Below are positions 8,407 to 17,505 of a stretch of DNA of 64,000 bases, one piece after another (position 1 is the stretch's first letter; every line of letters starts with the position of its first letter). A program made the translations under genes and the position numbers. The DNA comes from Niallia sp. FSL W8-0635 (lineage in GTDB: Bacteria > Bacillota > Bacilli > Bacillales > Cytobacillaceae), in assembly GCF_038007965.1 (NCBI RefSeq), contig NZ_JBBOYD010000001.1:3884501-3948500 (forward strand), read 5' to 3'. The notes under the pieces are model-generated. The model was given only the letters and a program-made list of their open reading frames with translations. It did not search any database and was not told the origin of the DNA.

Positions 8407-8690
8407 GGATTATATATTCGTTTTTTGGACCATATCCGCTCTGCTCTGGATCATATATTCGTTTTTCGGACCATATCCACTCTGCTTTGGATCATATATT
8501 CGTTTTTTGGACCATATCCACTGTTTTGGATCATATATTCGTTTTTTGGACCATATCCGCTCTGCTTCGGATCATATATTCGTTTTTCGGACCATATCCG
8601 CTCTGCTTTGGATCATATATTCGTTTTTTGGACCATATCCGCTCTGCTCTGGACTATATTTCTATTTTCCCACCATCTCCGCCTTCCGTT
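8407..8690. repeat. 41-bp tandem repeat array, six units plus a decayed seventh
   Basis: Units start at 8407, 8448, 8489, 8528, 8569 and 8610. Five are 41 bp; the third is 39 bp because CTCTGCTTT is shortened to CTGTTTT. The unit consists of GGATCATATATTCGTTTTT(T/C), then GGACCATATCC(G/A)C and TCTGCT plus two variable bases. A degenerate seventh unit starts at 8651. All three forward frames stay open through the array because the unit lacks stop codons, but 41 is not a multiple of three, there is no ribosome-binding site, and the peptides are only frame-shifted copies of each other, so I treat it as non-coding. GGATCATAT and GGACCATATCC within each unit are related half-sites. Confidence 0.9.
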
Positions 8691-8860
8691 TCAAATCATA
8701 TCTTCATACCCCAACAAAACTCTGTTCTAAAAGCATCCTGACTTAAACTAATTTATACAAAACCTCCTGCGACTGAAAAGAAACTGCACCTAATATGAAT
8801 AATTCTTCTCCGCTACACATAATTTTTACTATTATCATAATTCTGTAAGGAGAAGCTTTT

Positions 8861-8992
8861 ATGAAACAAAACGATAAATGGAATGAAATTCAAAACCTAT
8901 TAAAACAATGCCATTCAGATTTAAAGACAATCGAGAAAAATATAATCACTTTAGAAAAGGTTCTGGAAATTTCAAAGAAAAATATACATTAA
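8861..8992 (+). CDS. Small charged protein, 43 aa
   Basis: A short frame with an ATG ten bases behind TAAGGAG. The product is hydrophilic and predicted helical throughout, with heptad-spaced Ile/Leu residues (EIQNLLKQCHSDLKTIEKNI...LEKVLEIS), so a small coiled-coil or helical-hairpin dimer is likely. It contains one Cys and no signal peptide or membrane segment. Function unknown. Its stop overlaps by four bases with the stop of the convergent exporter gene on the minus strand. Confidence 0.6.
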   Translation: MKQNDKWNEIQNLLKQCHSDLKTIEKNIITLEKVLEISKKNIH

Positions 8993-9989
8993 CCCCTTTT
9001 CGTGGTTACCTCTACAAGTTTTTTCATTTCTACATATATTGCACCTCTGTAGCATTGGATTTCTAATGGAAATGGATTTTGAAGAATAAATGCTTTATCT
9101 TTTGTCATTCCTTCTTCTTTCGTTGTCTCGATATAGTGGGTACGAAATACTTTTTCCATTCTATCTAATTGTATTGTTAGCTGCTGCTTTTCGGGTAGTG
9201 ATATCGTTCCTGCTTTATGCCAGTCTTTTAAAATAGCGATTATATTCGTTAAATAGGTATAGGCTTCTTTCATATCCTCTACTCTTTTTGTATCCGAATA
9301 GATTGTTTTTTTATAGTTTCTTCTATTATATATAGTGTACTTTATATTTTTTTTGCTGATTGAAGATTCTGCTGCGTAGTCTCTATTGCTTGAAGCAGAT
9401 TCTTTTTTAATCCATCTATTTCCCCAGCTTTTTCTTTTCCTAAATCTGATTCTATCCAAGCTGCAATATGAAGAAATAAATCAGAGTATTTTTCTGTAAG
9501 CGTTTCGTAATTTCTTACTACCTTTTTCAGAGAATTCGGTGGAAAAATAAATAATTGTAAGATGATAGCGATTATCGATCCGATTAACGTGCCTGTCATC
9601 CGATCCAATCCATAATCACTAGCATTTTTTTCTAAGGCAAAGACTAATAAAATGGATAACGCAACTTGATGGAGAATTACTGCATTTAATTTGAATAGCA
9701 CGGCAATCCCTGTTCCCACGAGAAGTAATATTCCTAGCACCCAGCTAGTCATTGGAACGTATTGTATGATAAAAGTTGTCATAAGCACACCAATGATGGT
9801 TCCCACTACTCTGCGGAAAGAAAATTGGACAGACTGATTTAGTGATGGCTGTAAGCATAAAATAAGCGATAGCGGTGCTAAATAAGAATGGCTTAAGCCT
9901 AGAAGCTTTGATACTTGGTAAGCGATGGCAGATCCGATAGCTATTTTTATGACTAAGATTGCCTGTTCATTCCATTTATTTGTGGTCAT
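8989..9989 (-). pseudogene. Aromatic acid exporter family protein, split by a frameshift
   Basis: The first 215 residues, from an ATG behind GTGAGGACC, form a FUSC/ArAE-type membrane domain with about five to six helices followed by a helical cytoplasmic part. The frame then stops at 9342-9344. The missing C-terminal domain (about 120 residues, DMKEAYTYLTNIIAIL to VEVTTKRG, the ArAE_1_C/DUF939-type region) continues in another frame down to 8989. The break coincides with a run of eight A on the coding strand (9347-9354). Inserting one A gives QSAKKNIKYTIY and a continuous protein of about 335 residues, matching B. subtilis YqjA-like exporters. It may be a sequencing error, a true pseudogene, phase variation or transcriptional slippage. 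Confidence 0.75.
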
Positions 9990-10056
9990 ACTAGGTCCTC
10001 ACTATAACTGATTTTTACTACTATAGTATAAGCTTCCTCCTATTAAAACATGCAAA

Positions 10057-10096
10057 AGGCAGACTTTAAGTTGTTATAACCCTTTAAAGTCTGCCT
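10057..10096 (-). terminator. Terminator behind the first alpha-mannosidase gene
   Basis: A perfect 13-bp stem, AGGCAGACTTTAA (10057-10069) with TTAAAGTCTGCCT (10084-10096), just after the stop of the GH38 gene at 10104 and followed on the minus strand by TTTTGCATGTTTT. Confidence 0.85.
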
Positions 10097-10103
10097 AGAG
10101 AAT

Positions 10104-13100
10104 TTAAATTTCCACTAAAAATGTTTTAATTTCATATGGCTTTAGTTCAAATGTAAGCTTTGAATTTTGCTGTTTATCACCAGTTGGTTGCTCCATAAGA
10201 TTGCATTCTTGCCAAGATTGAATGAGTGCATCTGATGTTAGTTCCACCTTGCCTCTTTTCCCCATAAATTCATGGATACGAACAATGATTTTATCCTCAT
10301 CCTCCGCTTTTTTGACAGCATCAATCATACAATGATTGGAGGATATTTGGAGTAAAGAAAAATCTTTTAATTTTAACTTTCCCTCCAGAGCTTTTAACGG
10401 CTGATTCAAATACCATGCTTCTTGAACCGTTCCACCGTCTCTCCAGTCACCTTCATGTGGCAAGAGAGAATAAGTAAAAGTATGAGTTCCTTGGTCTTGT
10501 AAATAATCTGGATATGTTCCAGATTTAATTAAGGAAAGACGCATCGTAGAATCCTTAATGTCATAGCCATATTTACAATCATTTAAAAGACTAATTCCAT
10601 ATCCATGCTCAGATAGGTCTGCCCATTGATGTCCAACTGTTTCGAACTTTGCATAATCCCAGCTTGTATTCCAATGAGTTGGTCTTTGCACATTTCCAAA
10701 TTGAATATCGTAGGTTGCTTGAGTAGTTCGAATCTCTACAGGAAAGGCAACTTTTAAAAGCTGATGTTGCTCATGCCAATCAACCTCTGTCTTAAAGTCA
10801 ATTCTCGGGCTATCTGAATAAAGAATAAGCTCCTGCACTATTTTAGAATGATGATACGTCCATGCAAACCGTACTACTGCACGTAAGGAGTTATTTTCTA
10901 CAACTTCAATATTTTCAAGGGCTGAAATCTCTTGATGTTTTTCTTGATAGAAAATATCGATATCCCAAGCTTCCCATCTTAATGGTTTATCTTCAAAAAC
11001 TTGAAGCACATTACCCGCTTGCTTTTCTTTCAGAATCTCTCTTTTTGCTTTTTTATCAAAAATACGGCTTAATTGTCCTTTTTCATTCCAGCTAATTTTA
11101 TAAAAAGGTGTTTCAATCCCAGATTCATTCATGACAAAGGAGGATTGCTTATCCTGTTCTCCATTATTAGCTGATATAAAGGAGAGATTAGCTAATCCAT
11201 GGGATGAAAGGTCTTCCATTTGTACAAGCCATTTCCCATTCACTTTTTCAGCTTGCAGTACTTTTTCCTTTTCCGATACCCATTGTCCCTCTTCTAAGCC
11301 GTGCTTAACTGGAACTTCTACAATTCCAGAACGTGTCCAAGAGGAATCATTAATCACTGTATATTGGAAGGCATTCTTATCTACTAAGCTGTTTGAAACT
11401 TTACCTCGGACTTCATATGCCAGTGCTTCTGCTGCTTCATATTCTAGAACGCTATCCTCATATACTTCCCGAATGGATGAGCCAGGAATGATATCATGGA
11501 ATTGATTTCGTAATAAAATCGTCCAACCTTTATGAAGCTCTTCCTGCGGATATAAAGACCAATCCTCTACAAACACACTTGCTAATACACTAAGCAGCTC
11601 TGTTTCCCGATACAACAATTCCTTTTTTCGATTACTTCTCTTATTATACGCTTGGCTTGTATAGGTTCCCCGATGAAACTCTAAATAGAGCTCTCCATCC
11701 CATGTATGGACATACTCTTCTGTGCTATTCACTTTTTCATGAAGGTCGTCAAAATAGTCGCCTGCCTTTGTTGATTTTACAGCAGGGAGACCAGGAATTC
11801 GGTCAAATCGTCTACGCATTTCCAGCATATCTCGGTTTACCCCACCACCACCATCTCCATAGCCATACGATAGGAGTAAATCTTGTGTTATATTTTTATC
11901 TTTATAGTTGTCCCAGGCACCTTGAATAACATCTGCCTGCATTTCTCCATTATAATCATAAGCCCAGCCTCTACTATTTGGATAAGGAGTCGTTACAAAA
12001 TGAGTCAAAATTTCCGTTCCATCAATACCTCGCCATTGAAACGTATCATGTGGCATCCGATTATACTGATTCCAGCTAATCTTTGTCGTCATAAAAGTCT
12101 CAATACCTGATTTTTTTAGAATCTGCGGCAATGACCAACTATAGCCAAAGACATCTGGCAACCATAAATACTTGCTCATCACACCAAACTCTTCTTTTAA
12201 AAACCTTGTTCCGTGTAATAATTGTCGGACAAAGGATTCTCCTGATGGCAAGTTACAATCAGGCTCGAGCCACATCCCGCCTTCTGGCTCCCATCTTCCT
12301 TCTGCGACTCTTTCCTTCAATTGGGCATAAATTTCTGGATAATCCTCTTTGATATACGCGTATAGCTGTGGCTGTGATTGCATAAATAAATATTCTGGAT
12401 ATTTCTCCATTAAGCGTAGAACTGTTGAAAATGAACGCGCTGCTTTTTCTCTGGTATGTTTCAATCTCCATAGCCATGCCACATCAATATGTGTGTGACC
12501 AATTGCATGAATCGTAACAGCAGTATGTTTATCCATTTTTTCTAATGAAGTATTCAAGTGATTATTTGCTTTGCTAATAGATTCATAGAATAGGTCAGAA
12601 CCTGGCTCCGTCCAGTCTATTTCATAAAAAGCTCTATTCAAAGCAGTAAGAAGTGTTTGATATTCTGGTCGATTTTCGTCTAATATATGTATCGTTTGAA
12701 TCATAGCTTTTGCAGTGTAATATAAATCATCTGTAGCTGCATCAAGCCAACCTATCTTTGCTGTCTTTATCTTGTGCTCTTGAATACGTGGTACTCCACC
12801 GCCTTCTAAACCAGACCATAATCGAAAAAACAAGCTGACCTTTGTTCCACAATGCATTTCTTTAAAAAAGACTTCCCGATGATTAGCATCTACCCCTTGA
12901 TACGTTTCCTGATTCACATATAATAACGATTCAAATCCAGAATTTGTTCCACCATCGGTTATGCCAAAATCAAAATATCCTAGCACCTGTTTATCATTCC
13001 AGATAGCAGGAATCGCTACTTCTGTCTTTAACCAAGCATACTGATCCCGTCCTGACCAATTGTCGCCAACATTAATGGTTGTCCATTCCCCATTTTCTGG

Positions 13101-13229
13101 TGGTCTCGCACCAATTTCTCCTTCTTCGTCTAATTGCATATAAAAGGATTCTAAGAAAATAGAATCTCGATAACGATATGTTTCTAGTTCCTTGATTCTT
13201 GCATCTATTTTTTTCGCTGTCCAGAACAT
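10104..13229 (-). CDS. Alpha-mannosidase, GH38 (Man2C1-like class)
   Basis: A 1041-residue cytosolic-type alpha-mannosidase without a signal peptide. An N-terminal beta-rich domain (about residues 1-230) precedes the GH38 catalytic barrel: GHTHIDVAWLWR places zinc ligands His247 and Asp249, and WLPDVFGYSW gives Asp359 as ligand and nucleophile. NQFHDIIPGSSIREVYED lies in the middle domain, and the rest is the large beta-sandwich C-terminal half. This long class, like mammalian MAN2C1, B. subtilis-type and fungal Ams1 enzymes, removes mannose from free oligomannosides inside the cell. It is a separate lineage from the 890-residue GH38 at 48060. The ATG lies behind AAGGGGGTTG. It appears monocistronic, with no transporter next to it. 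Confidence 0.92.
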   Translation of the reverse strand: MFWTAKKIDARIKELETYRYRDSIFLESFYMQLDEEGEIGARPPENGEWTTINVGDNWSGRDQYAWLKTEVAIPAIWNDKQVLGYFDFGITDGGTNSGFESLLYVNQETYQGVDANHREVFFKEMHCGTKVSLFFRLWSGLEGGGVPRIQEHKIKTAKIGWLDAATDDLYYTAKAMIQTIHILDENRPEYQTLLTALNRAFYEIDWTEPGSDLFYESISKANNHLNTSLEKMDKHTAVTIHAIGHTHIDVAWLWRLKHTREKAARSFSTVLRLMEKYPEYLFMQSQPQLYAYIKEDYPEIYAQLKERVAEGRWEPEGGMWLEPDCNLPSGESFVRQLLHGTRFLKEEFGVMSKYLWLPDVFGYSWSLPQILKKSGIETFMTTKISWNQYNRMPHDTFQWRGIDGTEILTHFVTTPYPNSRGWAYDYNGEMQADVIQGAWDNYKDKNITQDLLLSYGYGDGGGGVNRDMLEMRRRFDRIPGLPAVKSTKAGDYFDDLHEKVNSTEEYVHTWDGELYLEFHRGTYTSQAYNKRSNRKKELLYRETELLSVLASVFVEDWSLYPQEELHKGWTILLRNQFHDIIPGSSIREVYEDSVLEYEAAEALAYEVRGKVSNSLVDKNAFQYTVINDSSWTRSGIVEVPVKHGLEEGQWVSEKEKVLQAEKVNGKWLVQMEDLSSHGLANLSFISANNGEQDKQSSFVMNESGIETPFYKISWNEKGQLSRIFDKKAKREILKEKQAGNVLQVFEDKPLRWEAWDIDIFYQEKHQEISALENIEVVENNSLRAVVRFAWTYHHSKIVQELILYSDSPRIDFKTEVDWHEQHQLLKVAFPVEIRTTQATYDIQFGNVQRPTHWNTSWDYAKFETVGHQWADLSEHGYGISLLNDCKYGYDIKDSTMRLSLIKSGTYPDYLQDQGTHTFTYSLLPHEGDWRDGGTVQEAWYLNQPLKALEGKLKLKDFSLLQISSNHCMIDAVKKAEDEDKIIVRIHEFMGKRGKVELTSDALIQSWQECNLMEQPTGDKQQNSKLTFELKPYEIKTFLVEI

Positions 13230-13458
13230 GAAACAACCCCCTTGTAAGATAATTTTAAAAATTTAGACTACCTACATTATCTTATAATAAAAGAGAGAGT
13301 CAACGTCAAATTTAAGAAAATGAAAAAATGGGAGGAAGTGTCATAAAGAAATTATTTTCACAGTTTCTTTCACCCTAATTGTAAACACTTAATCTATCTA
13401 TAGCTGGTGCTCACATCCTGTTTAAATATGATACTATTATTTATACCTATTCAACTAA

Positions 13459-14808
13459 CTAGGAAACTAAGAAGCCATCCCCATCTCTTCCTCCAACCTT
13501 CATCACCTTAACTTCTGGCCGACCAATGGAGAAATAATTAATGCTTGCCTTTCTTGCCTCCTCTAATGGAAAACAATTACGCCCATCATAAACAAACGGT
13601 GCTTTCATTTTCTCCTTAAAGAGGGTTAAATCAATCGCCTTGATTTCATCCCATTCGGTAAAAATGAAACAAATATCTGCTTCCTCTAGTGTCTTCTCCG
13701 GTGTTTTTTCGTATACAACCTCATTAGGGAAGAGCTTTTTAAAATTTTCTGTCCCTACCGGATCAAATACATGTACCCTTGCTCCTTCATTTAATAATAA
13801 CCGCACATTTGGGATGGATGGGGCTTCTCGTAGATCATCTGTCCCAGGCTTAAAAGTAAGCCCTAAAATAGCGATTTTCAGCCCATGGAAGGAGGAAAAT
13901 TCATTTCGTGCTTTTGAAATCAGTTTAAATTTTTGCTTCTCATTTACCTCTATCGCAGCCTTTACCGTACGTAAAACATAGCCTTCCTCTTCCGCAAGCC
14001 AATGTAAGGCTTTCGTATCCTTTGGAAAACAAGAACCACCATAACCAATACCGGGATTTAAAAACTTTTTCCCAATTCGCCCATCATAGCTCATTCCACT
14101 TGTAACATCCTCAATATTCGCACCAACTGCCTCACATAAATTAGCAATATCATTGACGAAAGAAATCTTTAACGCAAGGAAATCATTCGATGCATATTTA
14201 ACCATTTCAGCACTGCGACGATTCATGGATAAAATAGGTTGCTGAAATGGCTCATAAATAGAAGTCAATATCTCCTTCGCCCTCTCACTCTCTACTCCAA
14301 TTACAATCCTGGAGGCATGTAAGGTATCTTTAATCGCGCTTCCCTGGGCAAGAAATTCTGGATTAGATGCAACCTCAACAGCAACTTCATTTTTTAAATG
14401 ATTTTTTATATAGGTTTCCACACGGTCATTTGTCCCAACAGGAACCGTTGATTTAATAACAATTAAACAATCACGAGTAACATTTTCAGCAATTTGCTTA
14501 GCAACTTGAAATACATAATTTAAATTAGCAGACCCATCTTCATTCTCTGGTGTTCCTACTCCGATGAAAATAACATCTGATTGGGCATATGCCTGTGCAT
14601 ACTCTGTCGTAAATGCCAATTTCCCTGCATTCGCATTTTTTTCAATTAATACATCTAATTCCGGTTCATAAATCGGTGATATCCCTAAGTTTAAAAGAAC
14701 AATTTTCTCTTGGGACTGATCTACGCATGTAACCTGGTGACCAACTTCTGCTAAACAAACACCTGTTACTAACCCAACATATCCTGTACCTGCCACTGTG
14801 ATATTCAT
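13459..14808 (-). CDS. ugd: UDP-glucose 6-dehydrogenase
   Basis: Start placed at the ATG at 14806-14808, eight bases behind AAGGAG; the frame is open 12 codons further but has no better site. The protein (449 residues) opens with the Rossmann motif GTGYVGL, followed by the central dimer helix and the catalytic Cys260 in GGSCFPKD. The C-terminal domain has FKPGTDDLREAPS. It oxidises UDP-glucose to UDP-glucuronate with 2 NAD+, giving precursors for teichuronic acid or capsule. No polysaccharide genes are nearby, so it stands apart from its usual pathway. Confidence 0.93.
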   Translation of the reverse strand: MNITVAGTGYVGLVTGVCLAEVGHQVTCVDQSQEKIVLLNLGISPIYEPELDVLIEKNANAGKLAFTTEYAQAYAQSDVIFIGVGTPENEDGSANLNYVFQVAKQIAENVTRDCLIVIKSTVPVGTNDRVETYIKNHLKNEVAVEVASNPEFLAQGSAIKDTLHASRIVIGVESERAKEILTSIYEPFQQPILSMNRRSAEMVKYASNDFLALKISFVNDIANLCEAVGANIEDVTSGMSYDGRIGKKFLNPGIGYGGSCFPKDTKALHWLAEEEGYVLRTVKAAIEVNEKQKFKLISKARNEFSSFHGLKIAILGLTFKPGTDDLREAPSIPNVRLLLNEGARVHVFDPVGTENFKKLFPNEVVYEKTPEKTLEEADICFIFTEWDEIKAIDLTLFKEKMKAPFVYDGRNCFPLEEARKASINYFSIGRPEVKVMKVGGRDGDGFLVS

Positions 14809-15026
14809 TCTAACAATCTCCTTATGTAAAAGATTAGAGACCAAACTTGCTCTATATTAAACAATAGAAGCGCAATTCTAATCGTAATATCTATAGTATA
14901 TAACTTTACTATTCATTCACTGTTAATCTTTTTTATATTTTTGGTAAATAAATGTAAATTTTTATCTATCATCAGAAGGAAAGTATGTTAAAATACATCT
15001 AATTTAAAGGGTTTGGAGGGATTCTA

Positions 15027-15296
15027 TTGGTTAGTATCTTAATTTTTATATCCTTCTTCATTTCCGCTATCCTATCTATTCTTACTTTTACAAAAACAAA
15101 AAATAAATGGGTAGCATTATTGGTTGCATTTTGTTGGAATTCAGTCTTTTTAGTGGGATCTACATGGATTTATTATTTTGTTAATGAAGAAGCTAAATTA
15201 TTTGGGTTAGGGCATAATTCTGTCTTTGTGCTGCCATTATTAATTCCTATTATTTCTTGGATTAACTATTTTATCATTGAACTAGTCAGAAAATAA
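15027..15296 (+). CDS. Small hypothetical membrane protein, 89 aa
   Basis: TTG start six bases behind GGAGGG. Three hydrophobic helices at about residues 3-20, 27-50 and 65-84 are separated by short polar turns, with a basic KTKNK loop that by the positive-inside rule would face the cytoplasm. No family recognised. It converges with the KinB-like kinase gene and shares the hairpin at 15299-15331 with it. Confidence 0.6.
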   Translation: MVSILIFISFFISAILSILTFTKTKNKWVALLVAFCWNSVFLVGSTWIYYFVNEEAKLFGLGHNSVFVLPLLIPIISWINYFIIELVRK

Positions 15297-15298
15297 AA

Positions 15299-15331
15299 AT
15301 GTCGATTCTTTAGAAGAACCGACATTTTTTA
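15299..15331. terminator. Bidirectional terminator
   Basis: ATGTCGATTCT pairs with AGAACCGACAT (one mismatch), flanked by A-rich and T6 sequence. It separates the small membrane protein gene from the convergent kinase gene. Confidence 0.8.
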
Positions 15332-16588
15332 TCAAACAATCGCTTTTACTAATGCAATTCTAAACGTTGTACCATGCCCTTTCTTACTGACAACAGATAT
15401 TTCTCCCTTCATATCTCTAATAATCCGATATACCAAGGTTAAGCCTATACCTGTTCCTTTATCTTTCGTGGAATAATATGGGGTTCCTAGTTGTTTCACC
15501 TGTTTGCTTGTCATTCCTATTCCATTATCTTCAATTTCAATATAAATTTTTTCTCCTAAAGCATATGCACGGACAGATAAGATACCATATCCATTCATGG
15601 CTTCTACACTATTTTTCATCATATTAATCATCGCCTGCTTAAACTCATTCCTTTTCCCTTTACAATAAAGATTATTAGGGACGACCGCATCGATTATAAT
15701 ATTATGATTATTTGTATAAGAAGTCATTACATCTATAACGCCTCTTAGTTCGGCTGTAATATCCAAATGAGCTTCCTCTTCTTTTGATACCGGTTTGGCC
15801 ATTGATAAATAATCACTAATGATCGTTTCTGTACGTTCTAACTCTTCTAAGGATATTTCTATGTATTTTCTTTGTTTTTCCGATAAATTGTTGTCCCCAC
15901 GTATAAGTTGCAGAAATCCTTTTACAGATGTCATTGGATTTCTTACCTCATGTGCAACAGATGCAGCCAATTGACTTACTGCATTTAATCGTTCTGCCAT
16001 TTGAATCTTTTTCTGATTAAGGATTTTCTCTTCATTATAATGGACCATGCTGATTACGATAAATAATGCTGCCCAAGTAGTAAACGTATAAACCAATACA
16101 AAAGGAAGCTGAGTTACTTGATCTGTTATGATAACATATAGTACTCGCGTAAAAGCGCATAGCCAATAAACGCCCATTATGATGTTCCATTTCTTTTTAA
16201 ATGTAAGAGTTACTAATTTATTTTTTAAAATCAGGATAATAGCAGCTGCAATCGTGTAATTTAGAAGATTTATGTAAAAGGCGTTCCCTATCAAAAAAAA
16301 TTTATACCCAATCAAAATTACGGTTAAAAGGATACTCGTGCTTAATCCCCCATAGACAAATGCTAAAAGAATGGGAACCACTTTAAGATCGTAAAAAAAA
16401 TTCTCCTCCATCTTAATTGGATGCACCATCGTGAAGACAAGCATTATAAAAAGAATAAACGAAAAATTAGAAAATAATTTCTTCCGTTGCGAAATTTCTT
16501 CTTTACTAACTAAAAGATACCAAACGATTGGTAAGATAATTACTAATAAATGATAAGATAATTGTTCGATAGTAGGAAAAGCTAACAA
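15332..16588 (-). CDS. Sensor histidine kinase, KinB-like (sporulation kinase family)
   Basis: 418 residues: six hydrophobic segments in the first 190 residues (5TM-5TMR_LYT-like sensor), then a HisKA domain with the phospho-accepting His213 in AASVAHEVRNP, and an HATPase_c domain with N box (MINMMKNSVEAM), G1 (EIEDNGIGM) and G2 (KGTGIGL). Length, topology and the HEVRNPMTSVKGFLQL box match B. subtilis KinB, which phosphorylates Spo0F to start the sporulation phosphorelay. No response regulator follows, as expected for an orphan phosphorelay kinase, and the kapB partner seen in B. subtilis is absent. The start is a TTG with a weak GAAGGG site 13 bases upstream, so the exact N-terminus is uncertain. 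Confidence 0.82.
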   Translation of the reverse strand: MLAFPTIEQLSYHLLVIILPIVWYLLVSKEEISQRKKLFSNFSFILFIMLVFTMVHPIKMEENFFYDLKVVPILLAFVYGGLSTSILLTVILIGYKFFLIGNAFYINLLNYTIAAAIILILKNKLVTLTFKKKWNIIMGVYWLCAFTRVLYVIITDQVTQLPFVLVYTFTTWAALFIVISMVHYNEEKILNQKKIQMAERLNAVSQLAASVAHEVRNPMTSVKGFLQLIRGDNNLSEKQRKYIEISLEELERTETIISDYLSMAKPVSKEEEAHLDITAELRGVIDVMTSYTNNHNIIIDAVVPNNLYCKGKRNEFKQAMINMMKNSVEAMNGYGILSVRAYALGEKIYIEIEDNGIGMTSKQVKQLGTPYYSTKDKGTGIGLTLVYRIIRDMKGEISVVSKKGHGTTFRIALVKAIV

Positions 16589-16826
16589 TTGTCGTAACCA
16601 GCCCTTCTAAGTAGTTTTAGCTACTTACTTATTCGAGCTTTTCTGCTAAACTCCTTTTAAAATACCAAGCTAATCCTCGACAAATTCCGAGTATACTTAT
16701 TTTCCCAGAAAAAAACATCTATTCAGGAGGAAAATTGTATAATAGAACAAAGATATTTATTCGGTTTACATAGATAGAAATTCCTTCAAAATAAATATCA
16801 CAAAACATGAAGGGAGACAAAAAGAT

Positions 16827-17246
16827 ATGTTTAGAATTGGAAGTATTTTCATTCCGGTTACGGACTTAGAGAAAGCAAGCAAATGGTATGAAAAAAAGCT
16901 TGGCGTAAAGAAAATTGATAACTGGGAAGATGGGGCAGGATTTTGTTTTCCAAGTAGTTCCACTCAACTGGCATTAATTCATGTTGATACATGGCAAGCT
17001 ACAGAATTTATACGAAAAGATAAAGCAAAAAACCCCTACTTTAATTTTATGGTCGATCATATTGGAGAGGCTTATGAGTATTTGAATAATAACGGAGTGA
17101 AAACGACAGAAATAAAGGAATTTGGTGGGATGAAATACTTTGATTTTTTTGATTTAGATGGAAATCCATTTAGCGTCGTGGATGAACCAATCGATTCACC
17201 TTTTCACACTGCAAATGTTCAAAAATTGCAAAAGAAAACTTTTTAA
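16827..17246 (+). CDS. VOC family protein (glyoxalase/bleomycin-resistance fold)
   Basis: 139 residues with two beta-alpha-beta-beta-beta modules. The first begins IGSIFIPVTDLEKASKWYEKKLG, the typical VOC opening, and the second has FMVDHIGEAYEYLNNNGV and FFDLDGNPFSVVD with the metal-ligand-type acidic residue near the end. The His of the first module's metal site is not at its usual place (IPVTD instead of HV), so metal binding is doubtful. Substrate unknown. ATG behind AAGGGAG; ends at the hairpin 17262-17293. Confidence 0.8.
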   Translation: MFRIGSIFIPVTDLEKASKWYEKKLGVKKIDNWEDGAGFCFPSSSTQLALIHVDTWQATEFIRKDKAKNPYFNFMVDHIGEAYEYLNNNGVKTTEIKEFGGMKYFDFFDLDGNPFSVVDEPIDSPFHTANVQKLQKKTF

Positions 17247-17261
17247 CCAGTTTCTAGAAAG

Positions 17262-17293
17262 AAAGCCAGCTTTTATGAAGCTGGCTTTGCTTA
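17262..17293. terminator. Terminator between convergent genes
   Basis: AAAGCCAGCTT (17262-17272) pairs perfectly with AAGCTGGCTTT (17278-17288). It follows the VOC gene on the plus strand and touches the stop codon of the small convergent minus-strand gene at 17291. Confidence 0.85.
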
Positions 17294-17419
17294 ATCTTCT
17301 GTTTTATCACTTTGATCTTTATTCCGTTTATTTCCTTTACTGTTATCACCGCTCACACTAGATTGATTTCCCTTTGGTGAGTTTTGATTCTTACTGCCAT
17401 TATTAAATTTCTTCGTCAT
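17291..17419 (-). CDS. Small hydrophilic Asn/Lys/Ser-rich protein, 42 aa
   Basis: ATG at 17417-17419 with AAAGGAG nine bases upstream. The 42 residues are almost entirely polar (Asn, Lys, Ser, Gln, Asp) with no hydrophobic core, so the product should be disordered. Composition and size resemble small spore proteins of the SspO/SspK/YuzL kind in Bacillus, but I cannot match a family, and spore expression is a guess. The strong ribosome-binding site and clean stop at a terminator support a real gene. Confidence 0.6.
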   Translation of the reverse strand: MTKKFNNGSKNQNSPKGNQSSVSGDNSKGNKRNKDQSDKTED

Positions 17420-17505
17420 TTATTTCCACTCCTTTCTGTTTCCCTCTAAATAGGTTTACCAGATGGAGCTATGAATAATATGGTAAAAAACAACAAATTA
17501 ATTCG

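Noticed and set aside
8323..8746. Three overlapping plus-strand open frames of 84-138 codons with repeats such as SYIRFLDHI and FWTISALLW
   Set aside because: They are the three readings of the 41-bp tandem repeat. None has a ribosome-binding site, the unit is not a multiple of three, and the frames repeat each other's peptides.
13385..13405. cre-like TTGTAAACACTTAA upstream of the GH38 gene at 10104
   Set aside because: The essential central CG is replaced by CA, and it lies about 160 bases from the gene start.
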